A DNA stretch of 64,000 nt, taken from positions 48,759 to 112,758 of the forward strand of contig NZ_VAUW01000013.1 of assembly GCF_005771495.1 (NCBI RefSeq). Reading direction: 5' to 3'. The notes beneath the pieces are model-generated. The model saw only the letters and a program-made list of their open reading frames with translations, was not told the origin of the DNA and made no database searches. This DNA comes from Maribacter sp. ACAM166 (GTDB taxonomy: Bacteria > Bacteroidota > Bacteroidia > Flavobacteriales > Flavobacteriaceae). The number at the start of each line of letters is the position of its first letter. The first letter of the stretch is position 1. The translations under genes were made by a program, and so were the position numbers. Of this stretch, positions 8,038-16,905 are shown piece after piece.

Positions 8038-10485
8038 TTAAAATTCGGAGATTAACGACAGCCATTTTGTGGCTGATGAATTCCATATTTCTTTGTAGGT
8101 AGCAGTATTAAATTGCGGCCAGTAAGGCTCATCCCCGTTAAATTTAGATTGCATACCTACTGGAATCTCACCAACGGTTTCTCCAAGCAGCGCTGTATAT
8201 TGTTGCGCATAATTACTGCCTTCTCCCCATATAAGTGATTGTCCGAAAGGATTTTTTCCGACTATCCAGAATAATTGCTGTTCAGCAATATCTAACAGTT
8301 TTTTATCATTCAGAAATTTACCGCTAAGTGCGGCTGCTTTACCTGTTGACAAATGAACTGCGGCATTACCTCTGAAAGAGAACCATACGGGGAAAACACG
8401 CAAATAATGCTCTGAATCAAGTTTAACTCCATTTTCCAATTGCTTCTTGTAATCTTTTCCGGCCCCTTCGGAAATTCCAACCTGTACTCTGTAAAAATTG
8501 AGAGAATCCTTTACCTCATCCACATGATATACTCCACTTGGCATCATACCATAGGGATCTACATATTTCATAATTGTTTTTAAATAATCACCATACATTT
8601 CAATAGATGCTTTCCATTTTTGATAATCAGGATTATCGGGCTGTGTTTCACAAAGTGTAGTCAAGGCCTGCATATAAATGAAGTCGCGAGATTGATGGGT
8701 GTAATGAACAATTGACTTTTTATTTAAGTCACGATAAAAGAACCCGCGCAATCTATCCTTATCTTTCAAAGGTTGGGTTCGTTGGCAATCTAAGGTATAC
8801 TTTATTGCCTTGGCAGCTTCCTTGGCGTAATACTGATCTCCTGTTAATTTGAACAACAAACTTGCACTGTATGATATATTGGCCATATACTGGCTATTGG
8901 AAGCCATTGCCGCATGGTCCCCGCCGCCGCCGCCGCTCAACTCATCGAATCCAAGGCGGTCGAATCTTTCTTTGGCAAAAGCATAGTCTTCAATAGCTAC
9001 TTTTTGTAAATTAAACTTTAGCATTTCATCATCCGCTATCATCGTTGAAGCGTAGGCTTCTATTCCCGAAAAAAGAAAATTTTCAAAAGCGCGATCATGG
9101 ACCCTTACTTTTCTGCGTTTTGTAGAATCATCTTTAGTTCCTATAAAACCATCGGTCCATAAATTGGTACCCCAAGTTTGGGCACGATACCCATCATCTA
9201 GTCGGGTTTTAAGAATATAATCAAGACCCCATTTTGCCTCTTCCATTAACCTAAGGTAGAGTTCTTGATTGTTTTTCTCTTTCGCATTACTAGCCATTTC
9301 TAGTAATGAATAAGCTAATTCCCCAGTTTGTAATGTTTGTTGTGACATATCTGCCGCATCGTGCCAACCTCCATTCACAGGAAATACTTTTTCATTAAAT
9401 GTACCATTCAAGTCGGCATGGCAAGCCCCGTGCTTACCAGGAACCGGATAACCACATCGTTCACAAAAGATAAAATTCAGTACTCGCCAAGCGGAATCGT
9501 CCCAAATGTTTTGGTTGATATAAAAAGGTTTGGTAGTTACCTCCCCAACCCGGATTGTATATTGACCCTCTTTTTTGAAATCACTAAAGTTGATGGTCTC
9601 AAAATCACCGATAAGGGTTTTCTTTCTATTGATTTTCCCATTGTAAACCACGTCATTTGTTGCGTGGTCAATCAACTCAAAATTACCATTGTGCTTTTCG
9701 ACTCTCACAATAGCCGATTTATCACTCTGCACGCGGTATCCGGTGGTGGAGTGTATTATTCTATTTTTTGCAGGAGTCCAACCGCTGACTACTTCTGGGT
9801 TTTCAACGGTTTCTAGCGATACGGCATCAATATCAAATATCAGCGAATCGCCCATAGTTCGTTCTTTGCCAAATACTTCAATGGCGAATTTTAGTTTGGT
9901 TACTTTATCACGCGGTAGTTCAGGCATTTCTACAAAGACTTCGTTCCATTGTCCGTTGATCAAATTCATTTCATGGATACCTTCACGCCCATATTTGTCG
10001 GGGACTTTGATCTTTCCATCATTTTCTATATATAGATTCAGATAGATACTACGGTCACCTTCACAATTGGGATAGATGAACAGTCTTATCCGGTTATATT
10101 TTTCCCAGTTAGCCCCATTTACGTCGAAACTAGCCATCGAAGTGCCAAAACCTAATCCCCAATCTAAAAATTGAGGGTAGGTTGTGGGTGCTGTCAACCT
10201 CAGGCTGTTTTTTCCTGATATACTTCTCTCCTTTGTAAGTTTCAGTCCACCAATACCTTCGTGAGACCATCCATTCAGGTCTTCCATATCACTGAACAAA
10301 TCACTCTTGACTACTTTTTTGGTTAATCCAAAAACTTCAAAAGACTTACTGTAATCAAGCGGTAGTGGACTATTGTGGAGATAGCCCGTATTGCGAATAT
10401 CCTTTTTTAATTTTTCATCTATTTGAGCCCATAAAAAATTGGTGGCACAAAGAACCAATGCTAGTAAAATCAATATTTTTTTCAT
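8038..10485 (-). CDS. Glycoside hydrolase family 9, secreted; possible exo-beta-glucosaminidase
   Basis: Signal peptide at residues 1-20. Residues about 60-230 form a beta-sandwich carbohydrate-binding-like region and about 235-325 the CelD-type Ig domain that precedes GH9 cores. The (alpha/alpha)6 catalytic domain fills the rest. The catalytic aspartates are in G-G-W-H-D-A-A-D-M, the counterpart of the usual D-A-G-D, and the acid glutamate is probably in the terminal Y-K-E-I-W. GH9 is best known for cellulases but also includes exo-beta-D-glucosaminidases. With chitin-type neighbours and two deacetylases the latter is more likely. A glycine run (G-G-G-G-G-D-H) lies in the core. Confidence 0.85.
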   Translation of the reverse strand: MKKILILLALVLCATNFLWAQIDEKLKKDIRNTGYLHNSPLPLDYSKSFEVFGLTKKVVKSDLFSDMEDLNGWSHEGIGGLKLTKERSISGKNSLRLTAPTTYPQFLDWGLGFGTSMASFDVNGANWEKYNRIRLFIYPNCEGDRSIYLNLYIENDGKIKVPDKYGREGIHEMNLINGQWNEVFVEMPELPRDKVTKLKFAIEVFGKERTMGDSLIFDIDAVSLETVENPEVVSGWTPAKNRIIHSTTGYRVQSDKSAIVRVEKHNGNFELIDHATNDVVYNGKINRKKTLIGDFETINFSDFKKEGQYTIRVGEVTTKPFYINQNIWDDSAWRVLNFIFCERCGYPVPGKHGACHADLNGTFNEKVFPVNGGWHDAADMSQQTLQTGELAYSLLEMASNAKEKNNQELYLRLMEEAKWGLDYILKTRLDDGYRAQTWGTNLWTDGFIGTKDDSTKRRKVRVHDRAFENFLFSGIEAYASTMIADDEMLKFNLQKVAIEDYAFAKERFDRLGFDELSGGGGGDHAAMASNSQYMANISYSASLLFKLTGDQYYAKEAAKAIKYTLDCQRTQPLKDKDRLRGFFYRDLNKKSIVHYTHQSRDFIYMQALTTLCETQPDNPDYQKWKASIEMYGDYLKTIMKYVDPYGMMPSGVYHVDEVKDSLNFYRVQVGISEGAGKDYKKQLENGVKLDSEHYLRVFPVWFSFRGNAAVHLSTGKAAALSGKFLNDKKLLDIAEQQLFWIVGKNPFGQSLIWGEGSNYAQQYTALLGETVGEIPVGMQSKFNGDEPYWPQFNTATYKEIWNSSATKWLSLISEF

Positions 10486-10534
10486 TATGTTCTATTTTTT
10501 GACATTCTTTTGTTATTCGAATACTCTGTTCACT

Positions 10535-11683
10535 TTATTGTTGATTATAACTGAATTCTTTGTTCAACACGCTAATTAGATAGAGTTTAGGGTCGCTGAA
10601 ATAGGTCCAAAACATGGCACCTGCGAGTCCATGTTCTTGTATATAATCACATTTTAATTTTACCGATTCTTCATCATCGTACGTAATAAAATGTTTCTCT
10701 TTTTTATTAAACAGATAAGGAGCTTTTGACTCCTCATCCCAATAACGCACATACCCATTTTTATTTACTAGACTATCTTTTATAAAAGAGTAACCGCCGC
10801 CAGATTTTGGTGAAACGGGAATTTGATACAGCCCATTGTTGTCTGTACTTGCAACCACTTTTCCTTTGCCATAAAATCCTATGCCCATGACAACTTTTGA
10901 AAGATCAACACCTACTTTTTTCAGATTCTGTATAGTTAAATCTGCAGAATACAGATAGGGCCTGTTCTCTGGAGCATATAAATTTTGATGATGCGAAGAC
11001 AAATTGTCGTACGTATTGTCAAAATCGTAGCTCATTACGTTTATGTAGTCGAGGTACTTTTGTGCAACCTCCATTTCGGTATGCTGTAAAAACTCTCTTG
11101 AACCACCAATAGCAGTTGTTACAAAATATTGTTTTTTGGTTTTTTTTCCCAATGCATCAAGTTGCTCACGTAAATACCTAAACAGGTTAGTGTAATTCTT
11201 TCCATCTTCTGACCTAAAAGTGTTATCATCACCCTTCATACCAGGGTATTCCCAGTCTATATCCACACCATCAAAGTTGTATTTCTCAACAATATCTACA
11301 GCGCTTTTAGTAAATTTCATGGTTAATTCATCGGTCAGCGTTGCGTCTGAGAAATGTTTGCTCCAAGTCCACCCTCCCACAGAAATCATCAGTTTCAAGT
11401 CAGGGTTGATTTTTTTAAGCTCGTTCAATTTCCGAAAATTAACCGTATCGGTCTTTTCATTGTGCAGCCAAGCAAGGTTATCTTTAATATCGACAAAGGC
11501 ATAATTGATATGTGAAAGCCTTTTGGTATCAATTTTATTTGTTTCAATAAGGTTTCCATTATAACCCCCTACATAACCTATAATAACTGGTTTTTTGATG
11601 TTTTGCGCCATTAAACACTGAATACTAGACAGACCCAATACTAGGCTTAATGAAAGTTGAATAATTATTTTTTTGAAGTGCAT
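10535..11683 (-). CDS. GH18 chitinase, secreted
   Basis: Signal peptide at residues 1-27, probably cut after L-M-A-Q. A Cys lies just before, but its context (S-I-Q-C) is a poor lipobox. The mature protein is a GH18 barrel with the S-V-G-G-W-T strand and the DxxDxDxE active site F-D-G-V-D-I-D-W-E, where Glu145 is the acid. The late strand G-A-M-F-W-T-Y-F is also typical. It should cut beta-1,4-GlcNAc chains or related N-acetylglucosaminyl polymers. It is the first gene of the minus-strand cluster, 49 bp before GH9, and shares its upstream region with the divergent histidine kinase. Confidence 0.9.
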   Translation of the reverse strand: MHFKKIIIQLSLSLVLGLSSIQCLMAQNIKKPVIIGYVGGYNGNLIETNKIDTKRLSHINYAFVDIKDNLAWLHNEKTDTVNFRKLNELKKINPDLKLMISVGGWTWSKHFSDATLTDELTMKFTKSAVDIVEKYNFDGVDIDWEYPGMKGDDNTFRSEDGKNYTNLFRYLREQLDALGKKTKKQYFVTTAIGGSREFLQHTEMEVAQKYLDYINVMSYDFDNTYDNLSSHHQNLYAPENRPYLYSADLTIQNLKKVGVDLSKVVMGIGFYGKGKVVASTDNNGLYQIPVSPKSGGGYSFIKDSLVNKNGYVRYWDEESKAPYLFNKKEKHFITYDDEESVKLKCDYIQEHGLAGAMFWTYFSDPKLYLISVLNKEFSYNQQ

Positions 11684-12266
11684 ACTACTATTTTTTGTTA
11701 GTGCTTAATTATCTTTCGTTAATCCTAAAGCCAAATATTCTTTGACTATAACCATTCTTGTAATCGCAATTTTCAATACTATTGAGCTTACCTAAAAACC
11801 ATATCCAACATTCGCTGATGACACTACTTCAAAATGGCCATCTATTGAGAACTTGTATAGGTTCTGATTGTTCAACCCTATAAAGTATTTTTAAACTAAA
11901 TCCGTTCTTTAGTAGTTCATCAACTATAAATTCCGAATTCACTTTATATAATCGTTTTAAAAATACGCTTGATTTTATTAGCGTTTATTGAGACTTTTGT
12001 GTCGATATGAAATGCATATCAAAAACTTAACTAGTTCTTTCCGAACCGAAAATAAGATTATTATATAGCGACAATTTTATTTTTATCTAAACTGCACATA
12101 TTTGTTGATCAACGGCTCGTCTCTTTAGATAACCGTCATTGAAGGTTTGAATATAATGACATTACTCTTAAAGAATTTTGAAAACGATTGACATATCACT
12201 ACTTTTCACCTAATTAAAATACACTTAATTTAATACGCTAAGGTGATCTGGAATATCGAAAAAAAT
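11684..12266. promoter_or_regulatory. Divergent control region between the amino-sugar cluster and its two-component regulator
   Basis: About 580 bp without a gene lie between the start of GH18 (minus) and the histidine kinase (plus). It must carry both promoters and is the obvious place for LytTR binding sites. No repeated pair of LytTR-type motifs could be picked out with confidence, and no clean -33/-7 pair is assigned. The tract is AT-rich, with short GC islands at 11800-11870 and 12105-12140. Confidence 0.4.
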
Positions 12267-13289
12267 ATGAGACTAACCATATCTCGCAAGTACCATATCC
12301 TATTTTGGCTCCTTTATTTTGCTTTTAATTCAATTCGATGGGGCAGTTATTTTGACGATTATTGGTATTCCTTTAAATCGAATTTGATAGAGTTTCCATT
12401 ACATATTATTATCGTGTATTTTAATATTTACTATTTAGTTCCCAAATTTATAATCGGCAAGAAATACAAATCTTACATTACCTCATTAATAATTGTCCTT
12501 GGAATAAACTACTTCGTAAGAATCGGCCTTGTTTACTGGCTTGTAACGACTGACACATCGCCTATAGTGCAAGGGGAGAGTGACTTATTCAGTTTTAATC
12601 ATATTATTGCCATTACACTTGGAGAAATTTATGTGCTAGCATTGGTATCGGGCATTAAATTTACCATTGATTATGTCATTCAACTGAACAAGAACAATCA
12701 ACTTTTAGAGCTTCAAACCGAAACTGAAATGAACTACCTAAAGGCACAAATTCAACCTCATTTTTTCTTTAATACCTTGAACAGTTTGTATGCCCTGACG
12801 TTGAAAAAATCTGAAAAAGCAGCGGAAGTGGTTTTGAAATTGTCAGAAATCATGGAATACGTTTTATATGATTTGAACAAAAAGAAAATACCTTTGCTTA
12901 AAGAAATTAACTATGTACGGAACTATATAGAATTAGAGCAGATTAGGAGGGGTGATTTGGTTGATTCTAATGTCGAAATTATAGGTGAAATAGATGATAT
13001 ATTACTTCCTCCATTTTTATTTCTTCCTTTTGTCGAAAATTGCTTTAAGCATGGCCAGTTGAGTTCAGGGAAAATATGTATTAAAATGACTTTTAAAAGG
13101 GATGAAAAAGAGCTTGAATTTGTATTAGTGAACAGTTATGAACAAGATAATTTTCCCAAAGTCAAGTCTGGCATAGGAATTATAAATGTAAAAAGAAGGC
13201 TTGATTTGAACTACGGAAATACGTTTCAACTGAAAAACTATCCTACTGAAAATGAATATATAGTTGTCTTAAAAATCCCCCTTAAATGA
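12267..13289 (+). CDS. LytS/YehU-type sensor histidine kinase
   Basis: Four hydrophobic segments in residues 1-135 form a membrane sensor without a large extracellular loop. A short coiled linker leads to the His_kinase (PF06580) box L-K-A-Q-I-Q-P-H-F-F-F-N, whose His165 is the phosphorylation site. The HATPase N-box is F-V-E-N-C-F-K-H-G. I start at the ATG at 12267; an in-frame GTG at 12243 would add eight residues. It overlaps the response regulator by 4 bp (ATGA), so the two are translationally coupled. Divergence from the chitinase-type cluster suggests it controls that cluster. Confidence 0.87.
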   Translation: MRLTISRKYHILFWLLYFAFNSIRWGSYFDDYWYSFKSNLIEFPLHIIIVYFNIYYLVPKFIIGKKYKSYITSLIIVLGINYFVRIGLVYWLVTTDTSPIVQGESDLFSFNHIIAITLGEIYVLALVSGIKFTIDYVIQLNKNNQLLELQTETEMNYLKAQIQPHFFFNTLNSLYALTLKKSEKAAEVVLKLSEIMEYVLYDLNKKKIPLLKEINYVRNYIELEQIRRGDLVDSNVEIIGEIDDILLPPFLFLPFVENCFKHGQLSSGKICIKMTFKRDEKELEFVLVNSYEQDNFPKVKSGIGIINVKRRLDLNYGNTFQLKNYPTENEYIVVLKIPLK

Positions 13290-14038
13290 AAATAAATTGT
13301 TTGATAATTGATGATGAACCTCTTGCTATAAGTGTATTGGAATCCTATATTAAAAAACTGGATACTATGACCGTAGTAAATACGTATACCAATGCCATAG
13401 ATGCCCTTCAGGATATAAAAAGCGGAAGTATTGATGTTGTTTTTTTGGATATCAATATGTCACGAATTACCGGCCTTGATTTTCTACGCACCTTAAAAAT
13501 TTATCCTTTTATTATCATTACAACCGCGTATCGTGAATATGCATTAGAGAGCTACGAGCTTGATGTTCTTGACTATTTGGTTAAACCTATCCCTTTTAAT
13601 CGATTTTTAAAATCAGCAAATAAACTTAGTGATAGGCTAAATGTAAGAAAAGAAGAAGTAGTACGCATGGCATCAGAACCCCATATTTTTCTTAAAATAG
13701 ATAAGAAGATGGTAAAAGTCGTCTTAAATGAAATTCTCTATATAGAAAGTTTAAAAGATTATATTAAACTTCATACAACGACCGGTTACCGCATTGCATA
13801 TAAAGCATTATCAAGTATTGTTGAAGAACTGCCTTCTGAAAATTTTATAAGAGTTCACAAATCATATGCTGTAGCAATCAACAAAGTAGAATCACTTGAT
13901 GGTAATCGAATTGAGATCAAAAACAAAATCGTGCCTATTGGTAGAATTTATATAAAAAAGGTAAAGGAGCTAATTCTTAACGGCAATGTAATCTTTCCCA
14001 AGAATTTTATACCTCCTAAAAGCGGTGAGATAAATTGA
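13286..14038 (+). CDS. LytTR-family response regulator
   Basis: Residues 1-120 form a receiver domain with the acidic pair D-D-E-P near the start, phospho-acceptor Asp55 (V-F-L-D-I-N-M), and K in D-Y-L-V-K-P-I. Residues about 135-240 form a LytTR DNA-binding domain (I-L-Y-I-E-S-L-K-D-Y-I, and R-V-H-K-S-Y-A-V). It is the partner of the overlapping histidine kinase. LytTR regulators in Bacteroidota usually act on adjacent genes, so the likely targets are the amino-sugar cluster and perhaps its own operon. This pairing rests on position only. Confidence 0.9.
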   Translation: MKINCLIIDDEPLAISVLESYIKKLDTMTVVNTYTNAIDALQDIKSGSIDVVFLDINMSRITGLDFLRTLKIYPFIIITTAYREYALESYELDVLDYLVKPIPFNRFLKSANKLSDRLNVRKEEVVRMASEPHIFLKIDKKMVKVVLNEILYIESLKDYIKLHTTTGYRIAYKALSSIVEELPSENFIRVHKSYAVAINKVESLDGNRIEIKNKIVPIGRIYIKKVKELILNGNVIFPKNFIPPKSGEIN

Positions 14039-14473
14039 GAACAACTGGGGAAGGACTATCTTAAATTTTTTAAACAGGAAATAGTTAGTTATGCTGCCCC
14101 AATTATTTTCTGTGATTATTGTAATCGCATCATATAAAAAAAGGGAGGCTATTTAATAATGACTTGAAACGAACAAGGTTGGTAATCCACTCTCTAGTCT
14201 TCTAACGAAGCTCGAAAAATATTTTTTTTTGCAACGTTAATCGAAGACAAACAGGATGGTTATTTACGTTAAGGAAATCATCAAAAATTAAAGTGTAATC
14301 CTTTCTAAAAAGGCGTGCATCAAAAATACTTTAGTTTGATAGCTAAGTAGCTTATCTGAAATCCGAATAAGAACGACTTAGGTCATTCATAATCTAGAAA
14401 CATACGAACCTATTCATTATTACGAAAAACGAGAGAAAATCAAGTGTTGCACCTATGTTTTACCTCTAATAAA
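14039..14473. other. Gene-free stretch between the regulator and the left attachment site
   Basis: No reading frame here looks real. This is the likely pre-integration downstream flank of the tRNA-Leu gene now at 41.5 kb, pushed away by the two inserted elements. No terminator with a clear T-tract was found directly after the LytTR gene. Confidence 0.4.
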
Positions 14474-14499
14474 AAAGCCGAGATGTAAATCTCGGCTTT
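14474..14499 (-). terminator. Hairpin terminator next to the left att copy
   Basis: Arms AAAGCCGAGAT and ATCTCGGCTTT (perfect, 4-base loop) are preceded on the plus strand by an A-run, which gives a T-tract for minus-strand transcription. It lies 8 bp from the att core and is probably the original terminator of the tRNA-Leu gene, or that of an earlier element. Confidence 0.75.
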
Positions 14500-14507
14500 C
14501 CCTTGCT

Positions 14508-14524
14508 GTACTCGAGGCGGGAAT
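14508..14524 (-). other. Attachment-site copy, left end of element E2 (att)
   Basis: The 17-bp sequence GTACTCGAGGCGGGAAT equals the 3' end of tRNA-Leu (plus strand 41530-41546: part of the T arm, the acceptor strand, the discriminator base and one base beyond it). The match stops abruptly on both sides. It lies in the same orientation as the copies at 26625 and 41530. Confidence 0.85.
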
Positions 14525-14633
14525 ATTCATTTAATATCAAATGAAACCATATGAGGCCAAATGACTGTAAATCAGTAATTTAAAATGTTAAAAATTTGCT
14601 TCGCTTTCCTTTTATTTCCTATTTTTAGATGAA

Positions 14634-14653
14634 AACCGTCACTCAACCGTCAC
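14634..14653 (+). repeat. Tandem AACCGTCAC pair upstream of the E2 integrase
   Basis: Two copies of AACCGTCAC start 11 bp apart (14634 and 14645), about one helical turn, and end 4 bp before the integrase ATG. The same pair with the same spacing is at 26556-26575 by the other end of E2. They are probable arm-type sites of the integrase. At this copy they overlap the ribosome-binding region, so binding could also limit integrase expression. Confidence 0.7.
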
Positions 14654-14657
14654 TTTT

Positions 14658-15719
14658 ATGTCTGTACAATTAAGAAGTAGAAAGCTAAAATCAGGAGAAA
14701 AAAGTTTGTATTTGGATATACACCATAATGGAGAACGATGGCGAGAATTTCTCAAAATCAGATTGTCGCCAAAAGACGCTGACCGAAATGAAAAGAAAAG
14801 GTTGGCTGACAGATTAAGGGCAAATCGTGAATTGGAAATACTATCCGATGAAACAGGTCACATACCACAGCATTTAAAAAATCAAAACTTCTTTTTGTTT
14901 GCTGAGCACTTCATCAATACGTATAAGTTTAAGGATGTTCGTATAGTGGCCAATGCGGTTGCAAAATTCAAATTGGCTATTGACAACCCTAGATTGAAAA
15001 TTTCTCAGATAACTCCTTCCATAATGGAAACCTATAAAGATTATCTTATCCATAGTTCAGGACTTGCAGGAGAAACGGCTCATAACTACTTTACAAGATT
15101 CAAGAAAATTTTAAAGTCAGCTAAAATTCAAGGGTATATAAAAGTGATGCCTACGGAAGATATACGGTTCTCAAATCCTCACAAAGACGATACGTTGAGG
15201 AAGCAAGTGCTCGATGGTGAAGAATTACAGAAACTTGCCAATACACGTTGTGGCAATAAAGAAGTAAAGAAAGCCTTCTTGTTCGCTTGTTATACTTCGT
15301 TAGGTTTTGCCGAAACTAGAGAGTTGACTTGGGGGAATATCAATAAAAGTCGCCTAATTACTCATAGGAAAAAGACTGGAGAACTGATCAACAATCGATT
15401 GAACCAAACGGCTCTTGCTATAATCGGTATGCCTGGAAGGAAGAACGATTTTATTTTTAATGTTCAACATATTAGTATAAATGGCCTGAATAAAACAATC
15501 GGTTATTGGGTTCAACGAGCGGAAATCAATAAACATATTACTTTCTACTGCGCCAGACATACCTTTGCTTGTTTGCTGCTTATGAATGGTGCAAACCTAA
15601 AAACGGTTGCCGATGCTATGGGGCATAGCTCTACCAAAAGCACCTTAAAATATTTGAACTTCATCAACAAGCTCCAAGATGAGGCCATTGATAATCTTCC
15701 AGCTTTAGAGATTGCTTAA
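14658..15719 (+). CDS. Tyrosine recombinase/integrase of element E2
   Basis: 353 residues in Bacteroidota integrase order: N-terminal arm-binding domain (1-90), SAM-like core-binding domain (95-190) and catalytic domain (about 200-345). Visible catalytic residues are A-R-H-T-F-A, G-H-S-S and the terminal nucleophile Tyr in L-K-Y-L-N. The usual first Arg (T-G-L-R) is T-S-L-G here, and the HxxR box reads Y-C-A-R. Loss of Arg I is also known for IntDOT of CTnDOT, so the enzyme need not be dead. It starts right after two AACCGTCAC repeats and 130 bp inside the left att copy, as expected for the integrase of E2. Confidence 0.9.
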   Translation: MSVQLRSRKLKSGEKSLYLDIHHNGERWREFLKIRLSPKDADRNEKKRLADRLRANRELEILSDETGHIPQHLKNQNFFLFAEHFINTYKFKDVRIVANAVAKFKLAIDNPRLKISQITPSIMETYKDYLIHSSGLAGETAHNYFTRFKKILKSAKIQGYIKVMPTEDIRFSNPHKDDTLRKQVLDGEELQKLANTRCGNKEVKKAFLFACYTSLGFAETRELTWGNINKSRLITHRKKTGELINNRLNQTALAIIGMPGRKNDFIFNVQHISINGLNKTIGYWVQRAEINKHITFYCARHTFACLLLMNGANLKTVADAMGHSSTKSTLKYLNFINKLQDEAIDNLPALEIA

Positions 15720-15980
15720 TTATGAGCAGTAATCGAGCGCGGGCAAGATAAGGGCATGGAGCGTTTTTTTTACGCTCCATGCTGTTATGCGCGGTGCCGA
15801 GGGTGTTGGAAAACCTCAGGTTTTTCAACTTCCGCAGGAACATCGTGTAATAAGACTTAAGCCTTTTGATGTAAGTATTAATTAACTGTTAAACAAACTA
15901 TTGCCCATATATACTGACTTTGTTGGAGTAACCAAAATGATAGTTGTAAAATAAGATTAGAAGCTATAATTTTATTATGA

Positions 15981-16012
15981 ATGTCAAGTTTTTTGCGCAA
16001 AAAACTTGACAT
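15981..16012. promoter_or_regulatory. Palindromic operator 1 upstream of abiEi
   Basis: A perfect 32-bp palindrome, ATGTCAAGTTTTTTGC and its complement, with no loop. It shares the half-site TGTC(A/C)AGTTT with the inverted repeat at 16110-16147. In streptococcal and other AbiE systems the AbiEi antitoxin represses its own promoter through two inverted repeats, which fits this arrangement. Confidence 0.6.
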
Positions 16013-16109
16013 ATCAGGCTTCTAGTTCTGTTTTTTAAAAAAAGAATTCAAACTGTAACTGTAAAAAAGCTACATATGTGATGCAACTAAAATTATCATA
16101 ACTTATTAA

Positions 16110-16158
16110 AAAATGTCCAGTTTTTTAATAAATAAACTGGACATTTTAAATATCTTTG
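16110..16158 (+). promoter_or_regulatory. Operator 2 and promoter of the abiE operon
   Basis: An inverted repeat with perfect 14-bp arms (AAAATGTCCAGTTT at 16110-16123 and its complement at 16134-16147) ends 3 bp before TATCTTTG (16151-16158). The latter matches the Bacteroidota -7 box TAnnTTTG and lies 15 bp upstream of the abiEi ATG. A repressor bound here would cover the -33 region, so autoregulation by AbiEi is the simplest reading. Confidence 0.6.
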
Positions 16159-16173
16159 TAGAAACAATTTCCA

Positions 16174-16905
16174 ATGAAAACCTCTGAATACATTGAAGAT
16201 AAGATTAATAAGTTGCCCAAGGGGTATGTATTCACCTATATAGATTTTATGAATGAGGTGGCCAAAAGGGAAGCCGTGATCAAACATCTGAATCGAATGG
16301 CCACTTCCGGCAAGATTTATAAATTATCCAAAGGCAAATACTATAAACCCCAAGAAACGGTATTCGGTACTTTGTTACCTGACCAGAATCAAATTGTAAA
16401 AGATTTATTGGAAGAAGACGGCAAACTTGTGGGGTACATTACGGGGTATAGTGTTTATAATTCCCTAGGCCTTACCACACAAGTTAGTAATACGATACAA
16501 ATTGGTAAGCGGGAAATAAGACCCTCTTTTAAAAGAGGCCGTTTTAGAATCTCGTTCATCAAACAAAAAAATACGATCAATAAAGAAAACATTCCGCTAT
16601 TGCAATTATTGGATGCCATGCGTTACGTAAAGAAAATACCGGATAGCAATATTGCTAAAAGCTGCATTCGATTTATGGTATTGTTGCGCGAACTGAATAG
16701 TAGCGAACAAAGAAAAATCATAAAATTGGCTTTTAAATATTCCCCGGCAACAAGAGCATTATTAGGTGCGCTGCTAAGAGAGATTGATTGTAAGGCAGAA
16801 ACTGAAATAAGAGATCTTCAAGATACATTAAACCCCATAACGGTTTATAATCTTGGCATTTCTGAAAAGGTGTTGTCAAATGCTAAATACTGGAATATAA
16901 AATGA
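16174..16905 (+). CDS. abiEi: AbiEi-like antitoxin / DUF6088 family regulator
   Basis: 243 residues. Residues 1-70 form a winged-helix with G-Y-V-F-T-Y-I-D-F and a basic G-K-I-Y-K-L-S-K-G-K-Y-Y wing, typical of the DUF6088/AbiEi N-terminus that binds the operator. The remainder is the AbiEi C-terminal domain, which counters the toxin. It overlaps the nucleotidyltransferase gene by 4 bp (ATGA) and lies just behind two related palindromes, the normal type IV toxin-antitoxin layout. The family role is phage abortive infection and element stabilisation. The symbol is by family and position. Confidence 0.85.
   Translation: MKTSEYIEDKINKLPKGYVFTYIDFMNEVAKREAVIKHLNRMATSGKIYKLSKGKYYKPQETVFGTLLPDQNQIVKDLLEEDGKLVGYITGYSVYNSLGLTTQVSNTIQIGKREIRPSFKRGRFRISFIKQKNTINKENIPLLQLLDAMRYVKKIPDSNIAKSCIRFMVLLRELNSSEQRKIIKLAFKYSPATRALLGALLREIDCKAETEIRDLQDTLNPITVYNLGISEKVLSNAKYWNIK

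Larger units (their letters stand above)
15720..16173. other. Intergenic region with two hairpins and the AbiE operators
   Basis: There is no gene. After the integrase stop come a hairpin at 15754-15782 (arms GCATGGAGCGT/ACGCTCCATGC) and a second at 15805-15829 (arms GTTGGAAAACC/GGTTTTTCAAC). Neither has a clear T-tract, so they are candidate rather than firm terminators. The rest holds the two palindromic AbiE operators described separately. Confidence 0.55.

Noticed and set aside
11684..12266. Specific LytTR binding sites
   Set aside because: No convincing tandem 9-bp motif pair could be identified by eye.
15290..15325. Missing catalytic Arg I in the E2 integrase (and Ala at that place in the E1 integrase) as a sign of dead enzymes
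   Set aside because: IntDOT of CTnDOT also lacks Arg I and works, and both integrases here share the trait, so it is a family feature rather than evidence of loss.
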